A DNA stretch of 64,000 bases from Alteromonas sp. KC3 (lineage in GTDB: Bacteria > Pseudomonadota > Gammaproteobacteria > Enterobacterales > Alteromonadaceae), in contig NZ_AP024235.1 in the NCBI RefSeq assembly GCF_016756315.1, positions 1,116,001 through 1,180,000 of the forward strand. Reading direction: 5' to 3'. The notes beneath the pieces are model-generated. The model made no database searches. It saw only the letters and a list, made by a program, of their open reading frames with translations, and was not told the origin of the DNA. Positions 1-8,800 of the stretch are shown here, one piece after another (positions within the stretch are counted from its first letter, which is position 1; each line of letters starts with the position of its first letter). The translations under genes and the position numbers were made by a program.

Positions 1-59
1 TGAAATTTAATTACTTTATTCTTACTTCGAAAGGCGCGTCAAAAAACATAAAAAAACGC

Positions 60-87
60 TAAAGGAAATTCCCTGATGTGACGATAA
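60..87 (+). promoter_or_regulatory. Distal sigma-28-like promoter of flagellin 1
   Basis: TAAAGGAA (60-67), a 12-nt spacer and GACGATAA (80-87) resemble the FliA consensus TAAAGTTT-N11-GCCGATAA. The -10 element matches at 7 of 8 positions. The 12-nt spacer is one longer than consensus. It lies about 465 nt from the flagellin start. Confidence 0.45.
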
Positions 88-109
88 CTATTACAAAGGG
101 GAGGTAAAG

Positions 110-139
110 ATGTTTTTTATCTTCTGGTGCAAACAATAA
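110..139 (+). CDS. Possible 9-residue leader peptide
   Basis: An ATG at 110 follows a strong Shine-Dalgarno (AAAGGGGAGG, 95-104) at good spacing and reads MFFIFWCKQ before a TAA stop at 137-139. It lies just downstream of the distal sigma-28-like promoter. The peptide is very hydrophobic and matches no family I know. It could be a translated leader that affects the downstream transcript, or a chance ORF. Confidence 0.25.
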   Translation: MFFIFWCKQ

Positions 140-253
140 TAAATCTAATGCACGTAAAGTAACAAAACTTTGCACCTTAATTTGAATTTAGGTGTTTATT
201 AAAGTTAGGAAAAACAGTGCTTTAAAGGTGTAAAAATTAATTTCAAATATTAT

Positions 254-281
254 TAAAGGAAATTTATTTTTATGTCGATAA
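254..281 (+). promoter_or_regulatory. Middle sigma-28-like promoter of flagellin 1
   Basis: TAAAGGAA (254-261), a 12-nt spacer and GTCGATAA (274-281). The -35 octamer is identical to that of the distal motif at 60-67 and the -10 differs from consensus at one base. It lies in AT-rich DNA. Confidence 0.45.
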
Positions 282-409
282 ATAAGAAGGTTTGCTGAAG
301 TTGGGTGGAGCTGCTGACCGGCGAGAATGAAGCCAGGAGGTAGTGAGAGGTTTGAGGTTCTGGAACAACAAACCCACCAGCCAGCAAAGAGAAGTAAATT
401 CTCTTTTTA

Positions 410-437
410 GCAAGTTTCATCGGTAGTGTGCCGATAA
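410..437 (+). promoter_or_regulatory. Proximal sigma-28 promoter of flagellin 1
   Basis: GCAAGTTT (410-417), a 12-nt spacer and a perfect GCCGATAA -10 element (430-437). It lies about 115 nt upstream of the flagellin ATG and is the best candidate for the main start site. Confidence 0.7.
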
Positions 438-552
438 AACGTCAGATTTACTCTGACACTGGTAAATAAAGCACAGGCTATGCCAAATATTTAAAACCAA
501 TGCGCAAATAATAAAAATAATAGCGCACACTTAAAACTGTTAGGAGAGACCC

Positions 553-1398
553 ATGAGTCTATTTGTAAATACCAACGTGTCTTCATTGAATGCACAACGT
601 CAATTATTCACTACTGGCAACAATCTAAGCACTGCGTTTGAGCGCCTTTCATCAGGCTTCAGAATTAACAGTGCAGCGGACGATGCTGCTGGTCTACAAA
701 TTACCGACCGTATGACATCTCAGGTTCAGGGGTTGAACCAAGCTGTGCGTAACGCGAACGACGGCATTTCACTAGCGCAAACCGCGGAAGGTGCAATGCA
801 AGAAACGACGACAGCACTTCAACGTATTCGTACGTTGGCCATCCAGTCTCAAAACGGTATTAACAGCTCTGCTGACCGTGTCGCACTGCAAAAAGAAGTT
901 TCTGCACTGCGTACTGAGATTTCACGAATTTCAACGACCACACAGTTCGCAGGTGTAAACGTACTGTCTGGTGATTTTTCAGCAAGATTCCTTGTTGGTG
1001 CGAACGCAGGTCAAACCATCTCTGTTAATTTGTCTACCAATGCATTGACGCGTGCAGGTGTAAACGGATTTAGTGCTACAGGTTTGGGCATTACCACCGA
1101 CAACGTGTTAACCGAAGGTTCTGCGTCAAGCCTATTGACTGCAGTTGACTCAGCGATATCGGCTATTGGTGGCTTGCGAGCTGACCTTGGTGCATTACAA
1201 AACCGTTTTCAGTCAACAATTCGTAACCTGAGCAATATCTCTGAGAATGTATCTGCGGCAAGATCACGAATTAAAGATGCAGACTTTGCCACTGAAACGG
1301 CAGAATTAAGCCGTAACCAGATTCTTCAGCAAGCAAGTACAACTATTCTTGCCCAGGCGAATCAGCGTCCTCAGGCAGCATTGTCACTACTAGGTTAA
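553..1398 (+). CDS. fliC: Flagellin 1 (filament subunit)
   Basis: Flagellin of 281 residues, the structural subunit of the filament, secreted by the flagellar type III apparatus. The N-terminal D0/D1 region (VNTNVSSLNAQRQL, then RLSSGFRINSAADDAAGLQI) and the C-terminal region (ALQNRFQSTIRNL, ending LSLLG) are canonical. The central variable part (about 165-205) is short and Ser/Thr-rich, the usual O-glycosylation region. The start is supported by a GGAGAG Shine-Dalgarno at 542-547. It is closely related to flagellin 2 just downstream and probably arose by tandem duplication. A terminator after its 3' UTR makes it monocistronic. FliA-dependent expression is inferred from the upstream promoters. 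Confidence 0.97.
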   Translation: MSLFVNTNVSSLNAQRQLFTTGNNLSTAFERLSSGFRINSAADDAAGLQITDRMTSQVQGLNQAVRNANDGISLAQTAEGAMQETTTALQRIRTLAIQSQNGINSSADRVALQKEVSALRTEISRISTTTQFAGVNVLSGDFSARFLVGANAGQTISVNLSTNALTRAGVNGFSATGLGITTDNVLTEGSASSLLTAVDSAISAIGGLRADLGALQNRFQSTIRNLSNISENVSAARSRIKDADFATETAELSRNQILQQASTTILAQANQRPQAALSLLG

Positions 1399-2017
1399 TT
1401 ACGTAGGCGTTAATTTGGGAAGGAGTTGAGAGGCCATCCCCCACAAAGGTTGCGGCCATAGGGCCGCCCCTTTGAAGAAAGCGCCGACTAACAGGACTGA
1501 GAGTGTAGAAGTGTTGGTTGAGAGGCCAGTTTATCCTACTTAAACCCTGCCAGCCGACAGAAACTGAATTTGCTCAATCTCCTAACGTGAGCAAATTGGC
1601 CGAGATAAATTGTCTCGGCCTTTTTTTATTCTTACCGAAACATCCCGTCAATTTCAAACACAAGCTGAGCAACACTGTGTGTTCAAATATTACTTAGCAT
1701 GTTTAGTGCCAACTTTGATATCTTTGAAAGTTATCTCTGAGCGCGCGGGATACAAGAACATTGCGATTCATTCATCAACTCGTCGACCTTCTTCACGTAG
1801 CATTCTAATTCTCGTTTTCAACGCCTAAACGGGACACATCTGATAATAGTCTGTTTTACGCAAAAGCGTTTTGGGCGTTGGGTTTTTCGCATGCTTTTTT
1901 TCAAACTTGATGCACAAATTCCATTATCTCATCAAAAAAATTAAAATAATTAATTGTTTTAAATCAATTGTTTATGTTGTTTTTGTGATTATTTTTTAAA
2001 AAAATAGAAAAAAAAGC
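1399..2017. other. Intergenic region between flagellin 1 and flagellin 2
   Basis: About 600 bases without a credible gene. The first part is the structured 3' UTR of flagellin 1. It has a GC-rich hairpin at 1445-1473 (GCGGCC, loop ATAG, GGCCGC, flanked by AAAGG/CCTTT), a direct repeat GTTGAGAGGCCA at 1425-1436 and 1517-1528, and then tandem hairpins ending in a terminator. The second part (about 1628-2017) becomes strongly AT-rich toward the flagellin 2 promoter and may act as an UP element. A 72-codon open frame at 1610-1828 starts inside the terminator stem and looks like chance. Confidence 0.6.
1568..1627 (+). terminator. Rho-independent terminator after flagellin 1
   Basis: A first perfect 9-bp hairpin (ATTTGCTCA/TGAGCAAAT, 1568-1596) is followed by a perfect 8-bp stem GGCCGAGA/TCTCGGCC (1598-1620) and seven T residues. 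This is a textbook intrinsic terminator. Confidence 0.92.
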
Positions 2018-2044
2018 TAAAGAACCTAAAGGGTTGGCCGATAC
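2018..2044 (+). promoter_or_regulatory. Sigma-28 promoter of flagellin 2
   Basis: TAAAGAAC (2018-2025), exactly 11 nt, then GCCGATAC (2037-2044): near-consensus FliA promoter preceded by A/T tracts. A transcript from here would have a leader of about 120 nt. That leader contains an imperfect hairpin (about 2121-2158) ending just before the AGGAGG Shine-Dalgarno. Confidence 0.8.
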
Positions 2045-2171
2045 CTATTGTTGAGGGGTAATTTACTTTACTTTTACGAGAGGAGTTAGCAGGGAGTAGT
2101 GACCCAGCTAATTTGAACTGGAAGGGTTTGATGATACCACAACGGCCATCGAATCCCTAGGAGGTAATCTA

Positions 2172-3011
2172 ATGTCTTTATTTGTAAATACTAATGTGTC
2201 TTCGATTAATGCACAGCGTCAGCTTTTTGACGTTAATGATCGTCTAAACACATCTTTTGAAAGACTTTCATCGGGATTCCGTATTAACAGTGCTGCAGAT
2301 GATGCCGCTGGTCTTCAAATCTCAGATCGTCTTACATCACAGGTGCAAGGTCTTAATCAAGCTGTGCGTAACGCCAATGACGCTATTTCATTAGCACAAA
2401 CGGCTGAAGGTGCACTAAGCGAAGTAACAACTAGCTTACAGCGTATCCGTACTCTAGCTGTTCAATCACAAAATGGTATCAACAGCTCTGCAGACCGTCT
2501 GGCGCTTCAAAAAGAAGTGTCTGCGCTTCGTACTGAAATTTCGCGTATCGCAACGGATACGCAGTTTGGTAACGTTAACTTACTTGATGGTAACTTCTCT
2601 GCGAAGTTCCTAGTTGGTGCGAACGAAGGTCAAACAATCTCTGTTAATTTGTCGTCTACAAACTTAGGCTCAATTAGCGGATTTAGCGCAACTGGTCTTG
2701 GTATTACAAGCAACGATGTTTCAACTGCAACTGGCGCTTCGTCATTGCTTTCTGATATCGACGGTGCAATCTCGGGTATTGGTGCGGTTCGTGCTGATTT
2801 GGGTGCGCTTCAAAACCGTTTCCAATCAACTATTCGTAATCTAAGTAATATTAGTGAGAATTTGTCTTCAGCGCGTTCACAAATCAGAGATACTGACTTT
2901 GCAACAGAAACCGCTGAACTGACTAGAAACCAGATTATTCAGCAGGCATCTGTTTCAGTTCTCAGCCAGGCAAACCAGCGTCCGCAAACTGCGTTGTCGT
3001 TGCTTGGATAA
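2172..3011 (+). CDS. fliC: Flagellin 2 (filament subunit)
   Basis: Flagellin of 279 residues, nearly colinear with flagellin 1. The same N-terminal (SLFVNTNVSSINAQRQL, RLSSGFRINSAADDAAGLQI) and C-terminal (NRFQSTIRNLSNISENLSSARS, ending LSLLG) assembly domains are present, with differences concentrated in the short central region (about 165-205). The AGGAGG Shine-Dalgarno at 2159-2164 fixes the ATG. A hairpin terminator follows at 3046-3080. Two similar flagellins with separate promoters suggest filament heterogeneity or dosage rather than phase variation, as there is no invertible element in view. Confidence 0.97.
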   Translation: MSLFVNTNVSSINAQRQLFDVNDRLNTSFERLSSGFRINSAADDAAGLQISDRLTSQVQGLNQAVRNANDAISLAQTAEGALSEVTTSLQRIRTLAVQSQNGINSSADRLALQKEVSALRTEISRIATDTQFGNVNLLDGNFSAKFLVGANEGQTISVNLSSTNLGSISGFSATGLGITSNDVSTATGASSLLSDIDGAISGIGAVRADLGALQNRFQSTIRNLSNISENLSSARSQIRDTDFATETAELTRNQIIQQASVSVLSQANQRPQTALSLLG

Positions 3012-3045
3012 GCTATACTATATTAGTTACCTTAATTGAGATGTA

Positions 3046-3080
3046 ACGGGTGTTTGCTTTTTGAGCAAGTACCCGTTTTG
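3046..3080 (+). terminator. Terminator between flagellin 2 and flaG
   Basis: ACGGGT pairs with ACCCGT and an inner TTGCT pairs with AGCAA (3046-3076). A short T-rich tail (TTTTG) follows. The stem is imperfect, so it may only attenuate read-through into flaG. Confidence 0.6.
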
Positions 3081-3103
3081 TCGTTTCAGTAAGGAGGTAT
3101 TAG

Positions 3104-3604
3104 GTGGAAATTCAAAATACCCAAAATGGCCAAGCTTTTGCATCGGTTACATCAGTAGCGCCAAATAACGCTGTTGCGCCGGTTCGCGTTGAGACAGAAG
3201 GATCACCAGAGGTAGACTCTTCTCGCGAACAATCACTGTCTCAACAAAAGCAAAGTGCAAATGTAGCAGTTGAGCGGAACACAGCTAATTCGGCGGTCGA
3301 CAGTAAAAATTTATCTCAAGCTTCTAATCGACAAGCCGATATAGAAGATAGTGAGAGAAATGGCGCCCAGCTTGAGGAAGCTGTCGCTAAAGTTGAATCA
3401 TTCTTGAAAGTTCAGAATCGTGATTTAGCGTTTACCATAGATGAAAATACAAATCGCTCTGTGGTAACGGTAAAAGATTCATCATCTGGTGATGTGATAC
3501 GGCAAATTCCTTCCGAGGAAGTACTAAAACTTGCCGAGCGTATCCAAGAATTACAACAGGATGTTGGGAACAGCGTGGGAGTGTTTATCAACAATCAGGT
3601 TTAA
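3104..3604 (+). CDS. flaG: FlaG family flagellar protein
   Basis: Protein of 166 residues with a Gln/Ser/Asn-rich N-terminal half and a conserved FlaG domain in the C-terminal half (about 90-165: VESFLKVQNRDLAFTIDE, DVIRQIPSEEVLKLAERIQEL). FlaG proteins affect filament length and sit between flagellin and fliD in many polar flagellates. The GTG start at 3104 is supported by an AGGAGG Shine-Dalgarno at 3092-3097. It is followed 11 nt later by fliD, so the two are likely co-transcribed. Confidence 0.9.
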   Translation: MEIQNTQNGQAFASVTSVAPNNAVAPVRVETEGSPEVDSSREQSLSQQKQSANVAVERNTANSAVDSKNLSQASNRQADIEDSERNGAQLEEAVAKVESFLKVQNRDLAFTIDENTNRSVVTVKDSSSGDVIRQIPSEEVLKLAERIQELQQDVGNSVGVFINNQV

Positions 3605-3615
3605 TGAGGTAATGT

Positions 3616-5046
3616 ATGACAATTCAGTCTCTAGGTGTAGGATCGGGCTTGGCCCTTGATGATCTTGTGCAGCAGCTTTTGAATGCAGAAAGGCAGCCTA
3701 AAGAGGCGCGTCTTAATGCAAAAGAAGAGCGAAACGAGGCTGAAATTTCTGGCCTCGGTCAAATTAAATCTAAATTGTCTGACTTTAAAGATGCTGTTGA
3801 CGAATTAAGAAGTGACAACGGCATTAATGGTCGTGAACCGACCATTACCAATCCTTCCGAAGACAACGATGTATTATCTGCAGAGGCATCTAACTCCGCT
3901 TTAAGGGGGAGTTACGAGATAGTCGTCGAGCAATTGGCGTCTGGTAGCCGTATAACAACAGATGACGGTGCATTTACTTCAAGCAGCGATTCGGTGCTTT
4001 CATCCGGCACGGGCTCACTCACCTTTGATGTGGGCGGTAGTGAGAGCTTTACTATTAATGTGTCGGCTGGCATGACGCTAACCCAGCTTCGAGAAGCGAT
4101 TAATAACGCTGATGATAATTTTGGTGTTACTGCCAATATTATTGATACCGGAACTGCTGCGGGACCTCGCTTAGTGTTTTCTTCAAGTGAAACTGGCGAC
4201 GGCAACGATCTTGTTATTACCAATGACACAGGAGCTGCAGAGTTAGATAGATTATCTACCACTGGCGGTACGGCAAACATCAGTGCAGCGAATATCGAAG
4301 GAGCCAAAAATGCTATCGCGTATGTCGATGGTATAGAGGTGCAAAGTAGCTCAAATGAATTTGAGAACACCATTCAAAACGTGTCATTTGAAGTCAATGA
4401 AGTGTCTCCGAAAGATTCTGTGGGCGACTTTCTTGCTACGAAACTCAATATTGGTTACGACAAAGACGGTTTAGATAAAAAGATTCGTGATTTTGTCGAT
4501 AACTACAATTCATTAATAGACGAAATACAGACGTTAACGCGTTACGGTGAATCAGAGCTTGAAGAAGATGGTGCGCTAGCGGGTGACTCTTTATTGCGAG
4601 GTATCCAAACCGGCTTAGCATCAATCATTGGTGACAATGTTAGCGCGTCCGCGCTAGGGGGCTTATTTCAAGTTGGTATTGAATTTGATAGTGACGGTAA
4701 ACTTGAGATCGGAACAACTGACTTTGGTTTGGGCTCGGGTGAAGACCGTTTAGAAGACGCGCTAGAAGATAACTTCGATGAAATCGCCAAGTTGTTTACT
4801 GATGATGACGAAGGTATCGCCACAAGATTATACGAATTTTCGAAAGAGTACACATCGTACAGTGGTTTGATTAGTCTTCGAGAGCGCTCTGCAAAAGATA
4901 CTCGTGATGAGATCTTTGACGAACGTGAAACATTGGAATTACGCATGTTAAGTTACGAAGACATTCTTCGTGACAAGTATTTGAATCTTGACCAAACCGT
5001 TGCTCAGTTAAACCAAACTGGCTCTGCGTTATTAGCGTCGCTGTAG
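3616..5046 (+). CDS. fliD: Flagellar filament cap protein FliD
   Basis: HAP2/FliD of 476 residues, the distal cap that folds flagellin into the growing filament. The N-terminal FliD domain (GVGSGLALDDLVQQLLNAERQPKEARL) is canonical. A flagellin-IN-like segment lies at about 145-200. The C-terminal FliD domain (about 235-470) ends in heptad-rich helices (YLNLDQTVAQLNQTGSALLASL). Length is normal. It heads the short-spaced set fliD-fliS-fliT-maf. Confidence 0.95.
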   Translation: MTIQSLGVGSGLALDDLVQQLLNAERQPKEARLNAKEERNEAEISGLGQIKSKLSDFKDAVDELRSDNGINGREPTITNPSEDNDVLSAEASNSALRGSYEIVVEQLASGSRITTDDGAFTSSSDSVLSSGTGSLTFDVGGSESFTINVSAGMTLTQLREAINNADDNFGVTANIIDTGTAAGPRLVFSSSETGDGNDLVITNDTGAAELDRLSTTGGTANISAANIEGAKNAIAYVDGIEVQSSSNEFENTIQNVSFEVNEVSPKDSVGDFLATKLNIGYDKDGLDKKIRDFVDNYNSLIDEIQTLTRYGESELEEDGALAGDSLLRGIQTGLASIIGDNVSASALGGLFQVGIEFDSDGKLEIGTTDFGLGSGEDRLEDALEDNFDEIAKLFTDDDEGIATRLYEFSKEYTSYSGLISLRERSAKDTRDEIFDERETLELRMLSYEDILRDKYLNLDQTVAQLNQTGSALLASL

Positions 5047-5068
5047 ATAGAAAAGAGTTGGAGATATT

Positions 5069-5497
5069 ATGTCACTTAAGGGTATTAACGCGTATCGCAA
5101 AGGAAATCTTAAACAAGATGTTGCCAATGCTGATCCGCATAAACTGACATTAATGTTGTTGCAAGGTGGGCTTGATCGTATCGCGTACGCGAAAGGCGCA
5201 ATGGAACGTAAAGACTTTGTCGAGAAAGCTAACTACATTTCTAAAGCAAGCGCCATTATTATGCACCTGAGAGATACGCTTGATCTTGAAGCGGGTGGTG
5301 AGGTTGCAGAAAACATGTTTGCGTTATACAACTACATGGTAGAACGATTGAGCGAAGCGCATATAAACAACAACTTGAATATTTTAGATGAAGTGTCTAG
5401 CCTGTTAACACCCATTCGAGACGCGTGGGTACAAATTCCTGAAGAAGCAAAACAGGAAGCGTACGAAGCCCAGCGTCAAAAACGACAAGCTGTTTGA
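5069..5497 (+). CDS. fliS: Flagellin export chaperone FliS
   Basis: FliS of 142 residues, the cytoplasmic chaperone that binds the flagellin C-terminus and prevents premature polymerisation. The family pattern is clear (INAYRKGNLKQDVANADPHKLTLMLLQGGLDRIAYAKGAME read in parts, and NLDEV-type C-terminal helices). Its stop codon overlaps the TTG start of the next gene by 4 nt, indicating translational coupling. Confidence 0.95.
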   Translation: MSLKGINAYRKGNLKQDVANADPHKLTLMLLQGGLDRIAYAKGAMERKDFVEKANYISKASAIIMHLRDTLDLEAGGEVAENMFALYNYMVERLSEAHINNNLNILDEVSSLLTPIRDAWVQIPEEAKQEAYEAQRQKRQAV

Positions 5498-5808
5498 AAA
5501 ACTCAATTTTAAACCACGAATACACACCACTTTTCCTTCAAGCAGTCAACGCAGAGTTGTCTGCTTGTCTGTCCTCCGATATTGAAGCGTTTTCTACGGA
5601 ACGTTTCAGATACTTATCCCAAATTCGTCATAAAGTTGTCGTTCGCGCGCTATCGCGTCTTGAGGGAGACGCAAAAAAAGCTTTTTCTAGAAATGAAATT
5701 GCGATAAATCAAAAGCTTGAGGAGCTGGCGCAAGGCTTGCTAGAAAATGCAAAAGATGAAGCGGTCAAGTTTTCTAGAGGCCGCGCAGCCGTAAAGAAAT
5801 ATAAATAG
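5494..5808 (+). CDS. FliT-like flagellar chaperone (small helical protein)
   Basis: Protein of 104 residues, predicted all-helical, basic at its C-terminus. It begins at a TTG that overlaps the fliS stop (TTGA), the only start that fits the reading frame. Position after fliS matches FliT or the Vibrio FlaI-type chaperone, but sequence similarity to FliT is weak by eye. The stop is 2 nt before the maf start, so it is part of the same operon. Confidence 0.6.
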   Translation: MKNSILNHEYTPLFLQAVNAELSACLSSDIEAFSTERFRYLSQIRHKVVVRALSRLEGDAKKAFSRNEIAINQKLEELAQGLLENAKDEAVKFSRGRAAVKKYK

Positions 5809-5810
5809 CT

Positions 5811-8800
5811 ATGTTACAGCAAATTCAGTTTCATGTTCATGAAGATGAACAAACGCAGCAAGATATAGAAAGAGCACTTGCACAGCAGATTAGTGATAAT
5901 TATCGGTTAAGCTTTGGTGCGTTTGAGCGCTTTATACCAACACTTGCTGACGTGGTAAAAAAACGAGAGGCGTCAGTATCTACGTTATTATGTAATAAAC
6001 ATAAAGAGCTTAATATTGTGAACTTCAATAGTGGGCAAGTACTCTATGGTGCTCACCCAAAGCAAGAAGTTCTGTCTCATCTTGATAGTTATCTTTCGCG
6101 CTTTTCACCGGTTGAGTTGTCAGCCACCACTTTCGAAAAGCCCAAGATCATGGAAGCAATAGCTTGTTTGGGTTTAGGCTTAGGACACCACCTAGAGCAT
6201 TTAGTCGAAGCAACAAACTATAAACATATTGTGGTGTATGAACCTAACGTAGACTATTTCATATGTTCATTGTCTTGTATTCCCTGGCAGTCTATTTTTC
6301 AAAAAGCGAAGGAAGAGGGTGTTGCGCTTTACTTGCAAATAGGCGCTGATGCAACGAATTTTGTTAGTGATATAAACGAGCTTGTTGCCCATGTAGGTGT
6401 TAATAAAATTCAACTATATAAGCACTTCAACCTCCCAGTTTTTAATAGTTTGGAGGAGAAGCTCTACGCTAGCAATTGGTCAGAGTTGCAAGGATGGATA
6501 CCTAAGAACGCAACGGCGTCATTGAATGAAAGTTATCTTCCTATTTGGGCGCCACTTAATAGTCAGTATGGGTTTGAAGAGCGGTTTTTAGACGAAAAGT
6601 GCAAGCTCGCAAACTTAAACGCGTTGAAAAAGTACTTTCCAGATCTTTACGACGAGTTTTCCTCATATACGCCACAGCGTTGGCGCCCCGTCGCAAGTAG
6701 TGATGGTACAGTTAATGTTGTACATAAAAACACACATAGCCTTTTTTCCATATCGCCTAAAAGTGAGGCCACTACTAGTTTTGAGTTGTTTTCGAGAAAA
6801 CCAAATAAGGACGGGTTGTTACTGAGCTACAAGGGGAAAAAGCTCAAGGGGTATCTTCATTATCAGCTAGTAGAAGCGTGTGAATCGATTATTAAGGGAG
6901 TAAACGAAGAGCAGGGAGAACTGCCTGAGCATGTTAAATCACTGATCATGTTTGGTATCGGAAGTGGTTACTCAGTAGAAGCATTAATGAGCAATCATGA
7001 TACTGGTATGCTTTTCATTTGTGAACCAAACAAAGATTTCTTCTATGCCTCTTTATACGCTATCGACTGGGCTAAAATTATTGAAACTTTCGATGAAGGC
7101 AAAAAGCGCTTATATCTGAATATAGGCGACGATGGCTCTAATTTAACAAACGATCTCCTTGTACAATTTCAAACTGTTGGACCTTATATGCTGGCCAACA
7201 CGTTTTTTTATCAAACTTACGTAAATGATAAATTGACAGATGCTGTGGCTCAATTGAGAGAGCAATTATTAGTCATAATTGCCATGGGAGATTATTTTGA
7301 CAATGCCAATTTTGGTATAGCTCACACGCACACAGCACTAGAGAAGAATATTCCCTTTTTATTGGCTAATACGCGCAAGAAGCTTCCCCAAGAAGTACTC
7401 GAAGTGCCAGTGTTTGTCGTGGGAAATGGTCCTTCGTTGGATGGTTTGATTGATACGTTGAAACTGGAGAATGACAAGGCTATCGTCATTTCATGTGGTA
7501 CAGCGCTTCAATCGCTCTACAATAATGGAATAACGCCTGATTTTCACGCAGAGATAGAAACCAACCGTTCCACATTTGACTGGCTCTCTCGCATTGAAGA
7601 TAGTGAATATTTGAGGAATATCACGCTATTGAGTTGCAATGGCATTCACCCCGATACAACCTCTTTGTTCAAGCGTACCTTACTTGCTTTCAAACAAGGC
7701 GAAGCGTCTACAGTATCGCTTACAGAGCTCGATAAAAAACATCCTTTTGCATTACTCGAACATGCATATCCTACAGTAACAAATTTCGTATCTGATTTAG
7801 TAACAACAATTGGATTTAAGCAGATTTATTTGTTTGGGACCGATATGGGGTTTGTCAGTGACACTTATCATCACTCACGTTCTTCGGGATATTACGACGG
7901 CGAGGGTAAGGAACTTTATCGCTATGCAGATAATCATTCTATGTCACTTGTCATCCCAGGAAATTTTAAGCCGTGGGTAAAGACAAAATACGAATTTAAG
8001 GTATCAAAGAGCGTTCTAGAGCTTACGTTTACGAAAGCAAAAGTAGATGTCTACAATTTGAATGATGGAGCCAGAATTACTGGAGCGCAACCATTAGACA
8101 AGGCGCTAATGTTAGTCAGTGCAACTTCAGAACAAAAAGCGTTTGCAATCAATACACTTGTTAGCGATGCATTTTCTTCAAAACTTAACCTTCAGTTTGT
8201 CCAAAATTTTGATGAAAAGTACAGTACACACAGTTTGCTGGAAGAGTTGTCCGCGCTGACTCGCTTACTAGATGGATCCTTTGAGACGGTTGAAGATGTC
8301 GCGCAGATGATTTCTGATCAAAGAGAGTTTATTGTTGCTTCTTATCGACGAGGAAAATCACTCGCGTTCTATTATCTTAATGGAACACTAAACTACGTTA
8401 ATAGTATGTTTAGTAAGTTGTTGAATATAAATGATAATGACGTTGTAGTGTCGACTGCAAATGCTGTGCTTACCAGTTGGCGTCGAACTGTATCGGATAT
8501 TCATCTAACGATAGAAAACTACCAATATGGTTTCGACAATATATCTCCTTTTTCAGGTATTCGCCGTACAAATAAGCTTAAGGAAATGTGGCAACTTACG
8601 CCGTTTTCCATCGAGCACAGCAATAAGCCAGAGCCAATCTCAACAGTATTGACCCAACTAGCTACTCTTGAAAGAGAGAATGTACGCCAAAACCTGACAC
8701 TGAACTGGGTAGATGAACACAACCCGAGACGTGTTGTTGAAAAAAACACGTGTAATATTGTGAGGGATATTGAGCAGAATAACTTCATGGTGCCTATCGA

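Larger units (their letters stand above)
1..552 (+). promoter_or_regulatory. Long regulatory leader upstream of flagellin 1
   Basis: This stretch of about 550 bases has no convincing protein gene. It is AT-rich over positions 1-300. It holds three sigma-28-like promoter motifs (listed separately), a possible nine-codon leader ORF at 110-139 behind a strong Shine-Dalgarno, and a perfect 6-bp hairpin (GTCAGA/TCTGAC, 441-457) just downstream of the proximal promoter. A purine-rich motif at 334-346 recurs in the leader of flagellin 2. Transcripts from the distal promoter would carry a leader of over 400 nt. The regulatory role is inferred from these signals. Confidence 0.6.

Noticed and set aside
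1610..1828. 72-codon open frame between the flagellins
   Set aside because: It begins at a TTG inside the terminator stem, has no ribosome site, and shows no recognisable protein pattern.
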